A stretch of 64,000 nt of DNA from a virus. This document shows, piece after piece, positions 40,635 through 48,391 of this stretch; the first letter of the stretch is position 1, and each line of letters opens with the position of its first letter. The translations under genes and the position numbers were made by a program. The stretch spans positions 1 through 64,000 of the IMG/VR virus record IMGVR_UViG_3300021478_000453; one strand, given 5' to 3'. The notes beneath the pieces were generated by a model that did no database searches, was not told the origin of the DNA, and saw only the letters and a program-made list of their open reading frames with translations.

Positions 40635-41458
40635 GCTCCCCTCACCTGTCCTTTCCAACTCAAGCCGTGCCTTCGGGCACGGCTTTTTTTCGTTGCCGCC
40701 CAGATCAAGCCCGCAGCAGCGAGCAAGCCCGGGAGCCCGGCGCCGACCATAGGGCCGGGGACAAACGTGGGCGCCTGGAGCGTGGTCTCAATGACGGCAC
40801 CGACGTCGCCTTGGGCAAAGGGCGGATGCGTCCCGCCCATGAAGGCGAAGACCTCGGTGATCTTGAATTGCTGGCCGGGCAGGATCGCGGTGAGCGTCGT
40901 GTCGTCGATCCGCAGCCCGTTGCTGAACTGGTCCTGTCCAGCGAACGAGGAGGTGCCCCCCACAAACGGCCCGCAGAACGGGTTGCTGGTCCCGCACACT
41001 AAGACCTGCGTGGTGACGGTGTAACCCGGGTTTGCGGGCGGCGATTCGATGGTCCCCCATGCCGTCGGCATGGTGATCTGCCCGGCGCCGGTGAAGGTTC
41101 CTTGCCAGGTGGCGTAGAGATAGCTGGTCCCGCCTTGGGGCGGCGCGAACCCGTTATTGAAAGTGAACTCGAACGTAGGGAAGGAACCGCCCAGGCCGCC
41201 GCTAAACTGGTTGCCACCAGGCGGGACGACCAGCGCGAGGATCTGATCGAATCCAAATCCGGTTACGCCGGTCGGCAGGATAGGATTGCCGAGGAGCTGC
41301 ACGATCGGAGATGTGCCGGTGTTCGTGCCGAGAACCTGGATACCGCTCATGCCGGCGGCGGGATCGAAGTAGCCGATGGTGACCGTATCGGCGAGAGCCA
41401 TCTCGTAACAACCGGCCGGCTCTGCAGCCAACGCCAGCGCTAACAGCAGCTTACGCAT
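40631..41458 (-). CDS. Exported protein with PEP-CTERM-type sorting signal
   Basis: 275 aa. Signal peptide MRKLLLALALAAEPAGC, mature part rich in Gly/Thr beta sequence (VTIGYFDPAAGMSGIQVLGT, FTFNNGFAPPQGGTSYLYAT). Near the C-terminus PGPMVGAGLPGLLAAAGLIW is a membrane helix, followed by KKSRARR. GPxVGAGLPGLL...RRR is the form of PEP-CTERM signal common in Bradyrhizobium and relatives, where exosortase cleaves and sorts surface proteins. The Shine-Dalgarno site is GGAGG. A host-type surface protein on a phage is probably a moron gene changing the lysogen or infected cell surface. It ends inside the facing terminator. Confidence 0.75.
   Translation of the reverse strand: MRKLLLALALAAEPAGCYEMALADTVTIGYFDPAAGMSGIQVLGTNTGTSPIVQLLGNPILPTGVTGFGFDQILALVVPPGGNQFSGGLGGSFPTFEFTFNNGFAPPQGGTSYLYATWQGTFTGAGQITMPTAWGTIESPPANPGYTVTTQVLVCGTSNPFCGPFVGGTSSFAGQDQFSNGLRIDDTTLTAILPGQQFKITEVFAFMGGTHPPFAQGDVGAVIETTLQAPTFVPGPMVGAGLPGLLAAAGLIWAATKKSRARRHGLSWKGQVRGA
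40662..40690 (+). terminator. Rho-independent terminator with TTCG loop
   Basis: AAGCCGTGCC (40662-40671), TTCG, GGCACGGCTT (40676-40685), continuing to a run of seven T (40684-40690). A textbook terminator for the plus-strand gene 40068-40634. It lies inside the coding end of the converging gene 40631-41458. Confidence 0.85.
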
Positions 41459-41473
41459 GTTACTCCTCCGTTG

Positions 41474-41926
41474 TTATCGCGCGTCAGCGTAATCGTGGTC
41501 GCGTCCCGTCTCCACAGGCAACGACTCCCTTCTCTCGTCAATCGCCTTGATCGCGGTCCGGGCAGCCAGCAGGCCGCTGCTCACGCGGTCGTGCCGCTCC
41601 GCCTCTTGCTTGCCGATCTTTAATAGCTCGGCGGCGGTCTGCTCCGCCATCTCTTTCGGCATCGCCCGCATGTCGCGGACCTGCTTGGCCATCTCCTGGC
41701 ACATCTCGTTGAGGTTTTTGCCGATGCCCTCGATGTGCTTGGCCAGCGTCTCGCTCTCGCTGGCGTGGACAGTGTGGATGTCGCGGATCATTGCAGCCGC
41801 CTTCCTGCACGCCTCCTCCATAGCGTCTCGCTGCGGCGACGACGGCGGCGGCGCACCGTTGCCCTTGATGGTGGTGCGTGTGAGCTGGGCGATGTCCTTC
41901 TCTAATGCCTCGAACGGCCTTTCCAT
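41474..41926 (-). CDS. Coiled-coil protein, 150 aa
   Basis: MEEACRKAAAMIRDIHTVHA, then LAKHIEGIGKNLNEMCQEMA and EMAEQTAAELLKIGKQEAER: long heptad repeats between a Pro/Ser linker and an acidic tail. No motif. In the minus-strand recombination/accessory block. Confidence 0.65.
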   Translation of the reverse strand: MERPFEALEKDIAQLTRTTIKGNGAPPPSSPQRDAMEEACRKAAAMIRDIHTVHASESETLAKHIEGIGKNLNEMCQEMAKQVRDMRAMPKEMAEQTAAELLKIGKQEAERHDRVSSGLLAARTAIKAIDERRESLPVETGRDHDYADAR

Positions 41927-41939
41927 TGTCCTCTCTCCT

Positions 41940-42221
41940 CTAGTTATCCTTGCCGAAGTGTGCAGCCACTTTCATTAGTGTCTCGATTATCTGCTGCTCG
42001 CTGACCGGGATCAGCGCGCGCACGGCCTGTATGTGCTCCTGGAGCAGGCCCTCCCGTAGCCGATCCGTTGCCTCACGGTCGCCGACGACGTTATGGCCGG
42101 CCAACCACATACTGAGCAGGTCGGCCAGGACGGCGCCTTGCACGTAGGTCTCGTGCCCAACAAGCGCCTTGGAACACTCGTCCAACATCTTGGCCGCCTC
42201 GGGGCCGGATATCTTGCTCAT
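41940..42221 (-). CDS. Hypothetical helical protein, 93 aa
   Basis: AKMLDECSKALVGHETYVQG, then LADLLSMWLAGHNVVGDREA. ATGA overlap with the upstream gene. Not recognised. Confidence 0.6.
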   Translation of the reverse strand: MSKISGPEAAKMLDECSKALVGHETYVQGAVLADLLSMWLAGHNVVGDREATDRLREGLLQEHIQAVRALIPVSEQQIIETLMKVAAHFGKDN

Positions 42222-42817
42222 CGTGCGACCTCAAACATCGAGCGCCGGCGCGGCGGTATCCAAAGTGAAGGCCGGCGGATTAACTCTTTGCGCAGCTCAA
42301 ACATGGGCTTGTGGCACGGCGCATCGTTGGGGACGAAATGCGCCGGCCCTTCGTATCTGTCATCCCAATAGAGCGGCTTCCCCTTCTGGTCTCTCTCTTT
42401 GGCCTCACGCCCCCAGCACCAAAGATGCAGCCAGATGCAAGGGAAATCCTCAACGGTCGCATGCACGTAAGCCCATTCGTCCGGCTCGTTTGGCTGCACC
42501 ACAAGCCGGAAGTGGTTCAAACGCCCGGTCTTGACGTCGATGAAATCATCAAGATCGACCTGCCCCCGCGGATCATCGAGCGGCTCAAAGTGCCATTTCA
42601 GGTCGGGCTTGACCGCGCTCAGGTAGAGCATGCAGGCGGCTTCGCCGTGCAGGCTCATGACGATCCTTCGGAGCGCCTCCTTCTCTTCGGTGGGGTTTCC
42701 GTTGCGCGGTATGGCGCCGCGGGCGAGCGCCTTCTCATAGCGCTTCAGCCCCCAGAACTCATTGAACTCAATCCGCTCGGGGATAAGCACGATCTTTTCC
42801 GGCACCCACAGCCGCAT
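42218..42817 (-). CDS. Hypothetical protein, 199 aa
   Basis: ATG 42817 (MRLWVPEKIVLIPERIEFNE), overlapping the methyltransferase end by 50 bp. FIDVKTGRLNHFRLVVQPNE, then CIWLHLWCWGREAKERDQKG: Trp-rich alpha/beta protein. No nuclease or methyltransferase motif seen. Family not recognised. Confidence 0.6.
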   Translation of the reverse strand: MRLWVPEKIVLIPERIEFNEFWGLKRYEKALARGAIPRNGNPTEEKEALRRIVMSLHGEAACMLYLSAVKPDLKWHFEPLDDPRGQVDLDDFIDVKTGRLNHFRLVVQPNEPDEWAYVHATVEDFPCIWLHLWCWGREAKERDQKGKPLYWDDRYEGPAHFVPNDAPCHKPMFELRKELIRRPSLWIPPRRRSMFEVAR

Positions 42818-43391
42818 CACCACCCTCCCAATAAATCCGATCGATCGACGCCGGCCCAACGTGGCCGCGCTGCCACACGAACCACGCGAACGCCATGCCG
42901 CTGTTGGCCTTGCGGCCCTCCCATCCCGCCCGGTGCATCATGGGCAGGCGATTAGCGAAGACGTGGATACGGGCGAGCCCGGCGTTGTCGAGGATGTGCG
43001 AGCGGCGATCGCTTTCCATGAAGGCGAGCCGTAACAACATGATCACCAGCGGCGCACGTTCCAGCGCAGCCGCAACGAAGCTCTCGGCTAACGCAAACGG
43101 GGGATTGGTGACGATTGCGTCGCAATCGATGCGCGGCATAAACAGCAAAAAATCAACACCGAATTGGCTGTCGTAGCAGCCGCGATTATTCAGATCCGTG
43201 GCGATGACGTCGTGCCCGGCAGCACGCAACACCTTGACGATGTTGCCGGTTCCGCACGCCGGTTCCCAGACACGCTTGGGCAGGCTCTCGACCTTGAGCA
43301 GTGCGGAAATCGCCACTGGCGGCGTGTCGTAGCAATCGCCGCGGTGCTCCTTGAGCGGCGCGCGCTGCACCTGGGAGCTGTGATCAAGCAT
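42768..43391 (-). CDS. DNA methyltransferase-like protein (NPPF type)
   Basis: 207 aa; ATG 43391 overlaps the rusA-like stop as TGATG. Motif I VWEPACGTGNI with VLRAAGHDVIATDL, and motif IV IVTNPPFAL: an amino-methyltransferase of the (N/D)PP(F/Y) class that adds a methyl group to adenine (N6) or cytosine (N4). No target-recognition domain is visible, so it may be small, non-specific or a partner protein. It could protect phage DNA from restriction. It is downstream of rusA. Confidence 0.8.
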   Translation of the reverse strand: MLDHSSQVQRAPLKEHRGDCYDTPPVAISALLKVESLPKRVWEPACGTGNIVKVLRAAGHDVIATDLNNRGCYDSQFGVDFLLFMPRIDCDAIVTNPPFALAESFVAAALERAPLVIMLLRLAFMESDRRSHILDNAGLARIHVFANRLPMMHRAGWEGRKANSGMAFAWFVWQRGHVGPASIDRIYWEGGDAAVGAGKDRAYPRAD

Positions 43392-43735
43392 CACGTCCAA
43401 ACCCTAATCTCTACCAAACCTTCCAGGCCAGGCTTCACGCTGAGCACCAGGCCGCCGAGGTGCTTGTCGTCAGGCGTTATCCCGCGCGAGACCATCCAAT
43501 CGAGCAGGAGCTTTGCGCGACCGTCCAAATCTCCGCGGAGCTGGGGGAAATCCATCCGACAATAGAACGGTGTCGTGGTGATCTTGGCATCCTGCAGCCG
43601 CTGCACCATGTAAAAGCCATCAGCTTGCTTGAGCCATGCCCGATAGCGGCTGCTCTTAACTCGTCCATAGCCCTTCCCCCCCTTCCGATTCGTGAAAGCA
43701 TTGTTCGCGGTCGGCGCGACAGGGAGGACAAACAT
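43391..43735 (-). CDS. rusA: RusA-like Holliday junction resolvase
   Basis: 114 aa from ATG 43735 (TGATG overlap). PVAPTANNAFTNRKGGKGYG, then SSRYRAWLKQADGFYMVQRL and GDLDGRAKLLLDWMVSRGIT, DDKHLGG. The GRV-xx-xxY and DLDxxxK...DD pattern is that of RusA, which binds and cuts Holliday junctions; the acidic residues of DLD and DD fit the active site. Works with ERF and the helicase in phage recombination. Confidence 0.8.
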   Translation of the reverse strand: MFVLPVAPTANNAFTNRKGGKGYGRVKSSRYRAWLKQADGFYMVQRLQDAKITTTPFYCRMDFPQLRGDLDGRAKLLLDWMVSRGITPDDKHLGGLVLSVKPGLEGLVEIRVWT

Positions 43736-43977
43736 CACGGCTTCGCCTCCATCCTCTTGATCATGCACTCCATGCAGATTTTTGGCGGCTTCCTGGGAGC
43801 ATGCCAGCGGTGGATGACCTTGATCCCGCACGCACAGCAGAAGCCGGTCAGGTTGTCCTTGAAGGGGCTCGGCGTGCTCGCCGGCATGCACACGACGTAT
43901 TCGACAGCCTCCGCCTCCTCGTCAGAGACGACCTCTACCTCCAGATCGCCGATCTTAACCTTCTCTGCCACGAGCAT
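43735..43977 (-). CDS. Zinc-knuckle protein before rusA, 80 aa
   Basis: GDLEVEVVSDEEAEAVEYVV, then GFCCACGIKVIHRWHAPRKP and ICMECMIKRMEAKP: CxxC...CxxC near the C-terminus. Coupled to rusA by TGATG; co-factor of the resolvase is possible. Confidence 0.65.
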   Translation of the reverse strand: MLVAEKVKIGDLEVEVVSDEEAEAVEYVVCMPASTPSPFKDNLTGFCCACGIKVIHRWHAPRKPPKICMECMIKRMEAKP

Positions 43978-44146
43978 TTTCCTCCAACCTTTTCAGCATC
44001 GTCTCGATGCCTTCGATAACGACAGCGGTCTGTGATGGAGGCGGCGGCCACACGCGCTTGCTGTTGCGTGTTGCTTTGCGCAGACGCACAACAAGTTGCG
44101 TCGGTAACCGAAAGCTGACCGAGACCGTTTTCTCTTGCGCGTTCAT
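43955..44146 (-). CDS. Ribbon-helix-helix regulator, 63 aa
   Basis: TVSVSFRLPTQLVVRLRKAT, then QTAVVIEGIETMLKRLEENA: strand-helix-helix typical of RHH repressors. It is divergent from the plus-strand block at 44187, over a promoter-sized gap, so it may control that block. Confidence 0.7.
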   Translation of the reverse strand: MNAQEKTVSVSFRLPTQLVVRLRKATRNSKRVWPPPPSQTAVVIEGIETMLKRLEENARGREG

Positions 44147-44186
44147 TCTTGACGCCCTATCTGTACCTGTATAGCATTCGCATTGC
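44147..44186. promoter_or_regulatory. Divergent promoter between RHH and HNH genes
   Basis: 40 bp with TTGACG (44149-44154) and TATAGC (44170-44175) on the plus strand, 15 bp apart. On the minus strand the block TGCGAATGCTATAC (44169-44182), also found at 38385-38398, gives a second -10. The plus ATG at 44187 is almost leaderless. Confidence 0.5.
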
Positions 44187-44624
44187 ATGAGCCGCAAGAG
44201 GATATCGGACAGGACGAAACTCGCGGCGGCGCTGCTCGCCCGGGGGGATGTACCCTATGACCACGCCAAGTTGATGCACGAGGATCAGCTGATCAGCCTC
44301 TACCAATTCGACCACGGCATTCTGCACGAGACGGAGCACGAGGATCGCGACAAGTTTTGGAACATCGCACCGCTGCTGATCCGAACGCACCGTGCAAAGA
44401 CCAAGCTGGACCTGCGCGCAATCGCCAAGAGCCGGCGCCTTCGCAAGGCGCATGAGCAGTTTCGCAAGAGCTTTGCCATGATGGAGGCGTTTCAGCGCGA
44501 GGAGAACGAGAAGATCGCCGCGCGGATATTCAACGAGGGCATAACCCGCAAGATACGCTCGCGCGGCTTCGACAAGACGCGACGGCGCAAGATGGACGGC
44601 ACTGTGGAGAGCAGAAAGCGATGA
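44187..44624 (+). CDS. HNH-nuclease-like phage protein, 145 aa
   Basis: MHEDQLISLYQFDHGILHET, then HEDRDKFWNIAPLLIRTHRA, ending the core with KTKLDLRAIAKSRRLRK. The LYQFDHxxxH...N..PL...H..K..xD...IAKxRR series resembles a degenerate HNH motif common in Rhizobiales phages. Enzymatic activity is uncertain because the second His of HNH is not clear. Confidence 0.6.
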   Translation: MSRKRISDRTKLAAALLARGDVPYDHAKLMHEDQLISLYQFDHGILHETEHEDRDKFWNIAPLLIRTHRAKTKLDLRAIAKSRRLRKAHEQFRKSFAMMEAFQREENEKIAARIFNEGITRKIRSRGFDKTRRRKMDGTVESRKR

Positions 44625-45523
44625 CCGAATGGGATTGGTGGCAAGCGAGGCTCGCCGGCGAATTGGTGCCGATGCACCCCGATATACCACACGCCGGATT
44701 CTACCGAGAGCAATTCAAAGAGCACTACGGCGCGCGCAAGACGTTCATGCCGGTCGCATATTGGCCAGGTGACGATGGTCAGCTGTACTGCCGTATCGGC
44801 GACGAGGATGTATCTCCCGAGCGTGGGCAAGCCATCTGGACGCGCGTCGGCAATCATCCGGTCACCGAGGAAGCCTACCGTGAGGTTGCCGAGAAGGGCG
44901 GCCTATGGCCCGACGAGCATGAAGCGGTTGGGATGCAGGGCGACAACAAGCCGCCGGAGCCCGAGACCTTTGAGGAGATACGGGACGCGATCGAAGACCT
45001 GGCACGTGAAGCAGCCGAGCGCATCGAGGGGATGCCGATCGTTGACCAGGACGAGGCGAACCGGATCGCTAATCTCGCCGACCGGCTGGCCGAGCTGCAC
45101 AAGAGGGCCGAGGAACTCAAGAAGGCCGAGCGCAAGCCGCATACCGAGGCGCTGGAGGTCATTCAAAAGCGCTGGGCGCCGCTCCTCCTGCTCGCTGAGA
45201 CCTACAAGAACCTGAAGTACAAGCTGCTGACGCCGTGGCTGCGCAAGCTGGACACAGCCAAGAAGAAAGAGGCGGAGGCTGCAGCAGCGCAGGGCGAACC
45301 CCCGCCGGCTGAGACACCTCGGCCGCGCGCCGGCACGCGCGGTCGCGCTATGACGCTCAAGAGCACCAAGCGCGCCGAGATCACCGATTACGGTATGGCG
45401 CTCGCATTCTTCGCCGACAGCCCCGACGTGCGCCAGGTCGTACAGGATTTGGCAAACCGCGCCGCGCGTACCGGCATCACTGTGCCCGGCACCAAGATCA
45501 TCGAGGAGCAGCAGGCCGTGTAA
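44621..45523 (+). CDS. Hypothetical recombination-region protein, 300 aa
   Basis: ATGA overlap. W-W-Q-A-R-LAGELVPMHPDIPHAGFYR at the start, then a central coiled coil (IANLADRLAELHKRAEELKK) and a C-terminal domain with AEITDYGMALAFFADSPDVR. Adjacent to the alpha-CTD protein and the ERF gene; could be a recombination or ssDNA-binding accessory protein. Confidence 0.65.
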   Translation: MTEWDWWQARLAGELVPMHPDIPHAGFYREQFKEHYGARKTFMPVAYWPGDDGQLYCRIGDEDVSPERGQAIWTRVGNHPVTEEAYREVAEKGGLWPDEHEAVGMQGDNKPPEPETFEEIRDAIEDLAREAAERIEGMPIVDQDEANRIANLADRLAELHKRAEELKKAERKPHTEALEVIQKRWAPLLLLAETYKNLKYKLLTPWLRKLDTAKKKEAEAAAAQGEPPPAETPRPRAGTRGRAMTLKSTKRAEITDYGMALAFFADSPDVRQVVQDLANRAARTGITVPGTKIIEEQQAV

Positions 45524-46113
45524 TGAGCAACAATCTCGACACGCCGATTGACGAGCTTCCGATCGGGATACGGGTTTATAACTGTCTGAAAAACCAAAAC
45601 ATCGCGACAGTGGGAGACCTGCTGCAAAGAACGGAAGATGACCTGTTGCGGACGCCGAACTTCGCCGGCGTCTCGCTGAGAGAGCTTAAAAGCGTCCTTG
45701 ACTCGATGGGGCTTGAGCTTCCGCGGACCCCGCCTCCGGTTCCCGGCCCTACGTCATCGGGCAATCTACCGAGCTACATCGTGAAGGAAATCGATCGGGC
45801 AACTGCGCAATTCCGCAACAAGCGCGTCGGGATTGAGACACGCAGGTGGGCACAAAGGCAAAGCAAAGAGCAACGCGAGCGGCGCAAGAAGACCGGGAGC
45901 GAGCAATCCATCGCTATAGCAGAGAAACGCGCCATGTATCTGGAGCGCGATCGAATCATAGTGCTGCTGCGCGAGGCAGGCCAGACCTTCCGCTGGATTG
46001 GAAAGCTACTTTCAATCAGCAGCGCCCGTGCCAGCCAGATTTATTTCGTGACGAAGCGCCGCCAAGCACGTTTGAACATGTCGCCTGAAGCGCGCGACGC
46101 GAATCGACGTTAA
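45523..46113 (+). CDS. RNA polymerase alpha-CTD-like protein with HTH
   Basis: 196 aa, TAATG overlap. Residues 7-66 align with the alpha subunit C-terminal domain: DELPIGIRVYNCLKNQNIAT, then VGDLLQRTEDDLLRTPNF and SLRELKSVL. The DNA-contact residues of E. coli alpha (R265, N268, C269, K271, S299, E302) correspond to R17, N20, C21, K23, S51, E54; K298 is replaced by Val. The second half is basic and holds a possible HTH (about 140-180: RDRIIVLLREAGQTFRWIGK, then ISSARASQIYFV). It may bind promoters or host activators and redirect host polymerase. It is not an alpha subunit: there is no N-terminal dimerisation domain. Confidence 0.85.
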   Translation: MSNNLDTPIDELPIGIRVYNCLKNQNIATVGDLLQRTEDDLLRTPNFAGVSLRELKSVLDSMGLELPRTPPPVPGPTSSGNLPSYIVKEIDRATAQFRNKRVGIETRRWAQRQSKEQRERRKKTGSEQSIAIAEKRAMYLERDRIIVLLREAGQTFRWIGKLLSISSARASQIYFVTKRRQARLNMSPEARDANRR

Positions 46114-46138
46114 TAGGCGGCTTCCGGGAGAGCAGAAC

Positions 46139-47251
46139 ATGAGCATGGAACAAGAACAGCCGCGGCGCCGGGTGCCGATGGTGCCGAGCCCGGGCAAGCA
46201 GCAGCCGATGCTGCGCCCGGGCGCAATCACCCCGGTTAAGGAAGAAGGGCGACACCCCCAGCTCTATGCGATTGGGCCGGTCGGCAACATCGGCAAGGCT
46301 ATCGCTACTGTCATGCGTGATGTTGGGACCATTCCCAAGAACGGTTACAACGCCTTTCACAAATACCATTACGTGAGGATGGAAGATTTGCTGCACGCCG
46401 TCACGCCGTTGATGGGTGCGGCCGGCATGGCGATCATCCAGAGTGAGGTAGACATCAAACAGGTCGAGAACCGCGTTGCTGTTACTTACGAGTTCACGAT
46501 CGTGCACGAGAGCGGTGAGACCTGGCCGCCAGCGCGCCAGACCGGCATGTCAAACGCTAGAGATTCCAAGGGAAACTGGGACGACAAGTGCCTCAACAAA
46601 TGCCACACCAGCGCGAGGAAGTATTTCCTTTCGGCCTTGTTCCAGGTTCCTGCCGGCGATTTTGACGATGCCGACGAGACCCCTCCTGAGAAGGCCGACG
46701 CGAATCGACGTGTGCCAGGGCCAGTTCAAAAGGAGCGGCTTCAATCTGCACCAGGAACTCGTGAGAGTGTACCTGGGCAATCGACCAAACCCACTGAGGT
46801 GGTGGGGCCGCACAAGATAAACCTCGGTCCCGGTGCCGGCGCCGACCAATGGGGCGGCGCGTACATACGCGCAATCGGCAAGGCGAAATCCAAGGACGAG
46901 ATCATCGCGTGGGACCAGGCCAACGATGCCACGCTGCAGATGCTGAGCGAGCAATTCCCCAAGGTCTACGAGATGCTGACGACAGCGGTGCAGAGCCGGC
47001 TTGCTGAGCTGGCGCCCGCCGATGTGCCTAGCGGGATGCCCGATCCGAAGACCGATGCGCAAGAGGCAATGAACTGGGCGGCATCGCAGCTCGCGCAGTT
47101 CCGGGAATACAAGGCCGCCGAGATGTTCTGGAACGAGTTCGTGGCTCCGCACGAGGGTGAGTTCGACGAAGTGGATTGGTCGATGCTGCTAGAGGAGTGG
47201 AAGCGCACCGAGAACCGGCTGGCACAAGACGACACAGGAGGGCAAGCATGA
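46139..47251 (+). CDS. erf: ERF-family single-strand annealing recombinase
   Basis: 370 aa. NIGKAIATVMRDVGTIPKNG, then YNAFHKYHYVRMEDLLHAV, GAAGMAIIQSEVDIKQVENR and YEFTIVHESGETWPPARQTG is the ERF core (about 43-175), which forms rings on single-stranded DNA and anneals complementary strands. The C-terminal 190 residues add a Pro linker and a helical region (QFREYKAAEMFWNEFVAPHE) that may bind partners. Near rusA-type genes, as expected for phage recombination. Confidence 0.85.
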   Translation: MSMEQEQPRRRVPMVPSPGKQQPMLRPGAITPVKEEGRHPQLYAIGPVGNIGKAIATVMRDVGTIPKNGYNAFHKYHYVRMEDLLHAVTPLMGAAGMAIIQSEVDIKQVENRVAVTYEFTIVHESGETWPPARQTGMSNARDSKGNWDDKCLNKCHTSARKYFLSALFQVPAGDFDDADETPPEKADANRRVPGPVQKERLQSAPGTRESVPGQSTKPTEVVGPHKINLGPGAGADQWGGAYIRAIGKAKSKDEIIAWDQANDATLQMLSEQFPKVYEMLTTAVQSRLAELAPADVPSGMPDPKTDAQEAMNWAASQLAQFREYKAAEMFWNEFVAPHEGEFDEVDWSMLLEEWKRTENRLAQDDTGGQA

Positions 47252-47523
47252 CACCGCCGCTGCGGCAATCGCTACTCAACGAGCAGATCAGTTTGCAAGC
47301 GAGACGCATCGCGCACCAGGCGACGCACACATGCAAGGGCGATTCCGCGCCCAACGAAAGCGTGTACCACACGAAAAACTGCAACACTCTCAAGGAGCAG
47401 ATCGAGAACCTCGGTCTACAAATCAAACTTGCAGCGACACAGCCGAAGCGCGAGGCGGACAAGCAGCCCGAGTACCCGGCTGATTTCCCGGCGCCCGGTG
47501 ACCTCGGGAGCGTGCCGCTATGA
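47248..47523 (+). CDS. Hypothetical protein, 91 aa
   Basis: ATGA overlap with erf. LRQSLLNEQISLQARRIAHQ, then ENLGLQIKLAATQPKREADK: helical, with two Cys in between. Possible recombination accessory protein. Confidence 0.6.
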   Translation: MTPPLRQSLLNEQISLQARRIAHQATHTCKGDSAPNESVYHTKNCNTLKEQIENLGLQIKLAATQPKREADKQPEYPADFPAPGDLGSVPL

Positions 47524-48170
47524 CCAACTACAATCCAGCAATCAACAAGCTCGATATCCCCCGACGCATCCTGAAGCTCCCGATCGATGAGCGCGGCTAC
47601 CCCGTCCCCAAGTTCATCAAATGGATCGACGGCAAGCCGGATTTCCGCGTTGCCGACCAGAAGTTTCTCCAGCGCGCGATGATGCAGCGGCTGTGCTGGC
47701 TGTGCGGCGAGCAACTCGGCCGACACATGGCGTTTGTCATTGGTCCGATGTGCTGCATCAACCGGGTGAGTTCCGAGCCACCCTCGCACCTCGATTGCGC
47801 GACCTTCGCGGTGCGCGCCTGCCCGTTCCTGACGCAGCCAAAGCGGCGGCGCAACGACGAAGGGTTGCCGGAAGATCGCATCGACGCGCCAGGCATCCCG
47901 TTCAACCGCAATCCGGGTGTGTCGCTGATCTGGGTGACCGAGAGTTACCAGCTCATGTCGGCCCACAACGGCACGCTATTCCGCCTCGGCGAGCCCAGCC
48001 TGCTCAAGTGGTACGCACACGGTCGCACCGCCACACATGAGGAGATCATGGAGTCGATCGATGGCGGGCTGCCGTTGCTGCAGGCGGCGGCGCGGGCCGA
48101 GGGACCGGAGGCGCTGGCAGCGCTTAACCTGGCGGTCGCCCATGGCCTCGCCTTGGTGCCCGGGGCATGA
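47520..48170 (+). CDS. Conserved phage protein with CWLCG and FVIGPMC motifs, 216 aa
   Basis: ATGA overlap. GYPVPKFIKWIDGKPDFRVA, then RLCWLCGEQLGRHMAFVIGP, CCINRVSSEPPSHLDCATFA and RACPFLTQP. This long Cys-rich pattern is widespread in phages and prophages but unassigned. A metal-binding site is likely. Confidence 0.75.
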   Translation: MTNYNPAINKLDIPRRILKLPIDERGYPVPKFIKWIDGKPDFRVADQKFLQRAMMQRLCWLCGEQLGRHMAFVIGPMCCINRVSSEPPSHLDCATFAVRACPFLTQPKRRRNDEGLPEDRIDAPGIPFNRNPGVSLIWVTESYQLMSAHNGTLFRLGEPSLLKWYAHGRTATHEEIMESIDGGLPLLQAAARAEGPEALAALNLAVAHGLALVPGA

Positions 48171-48391
48171 GCGAAAACTTGGACATGTGGACGGTCTACG
48201 ATCATCCACGCGATTATCCCGACAAGTACGTCGCACGGCGCTGCACGGTCGGACGCGGTGGCCTGACGATGACAAACGATATGTTCGTTGCCGACACGAT
48301 CAACGAGGTGCGTTCGCTGCTACCACTCGGGCTCTTCTGCCTACCGCGCGATCCGAAGGACGACCCCTGCATTGTGGAAGTGTGGTTGTGA
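48167..48391 (+). CDS. Small conserved protein, 74 aa
   Basis: ATGA overlap. WTVYDHPRDYPDKYVARRCT, then INEVRSLLPLGLFCLPRDPK, ending VEVWL. A common companion of the previous gene in phages; function unknown. Confidence 0.7.
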   Translation: MSENLDMWTVYDHPRDYPDKYVARRCTVGRGGLTMTNDMFVADTINEVRSLLPLGLFCLPRDPKDDPCIVEVWL

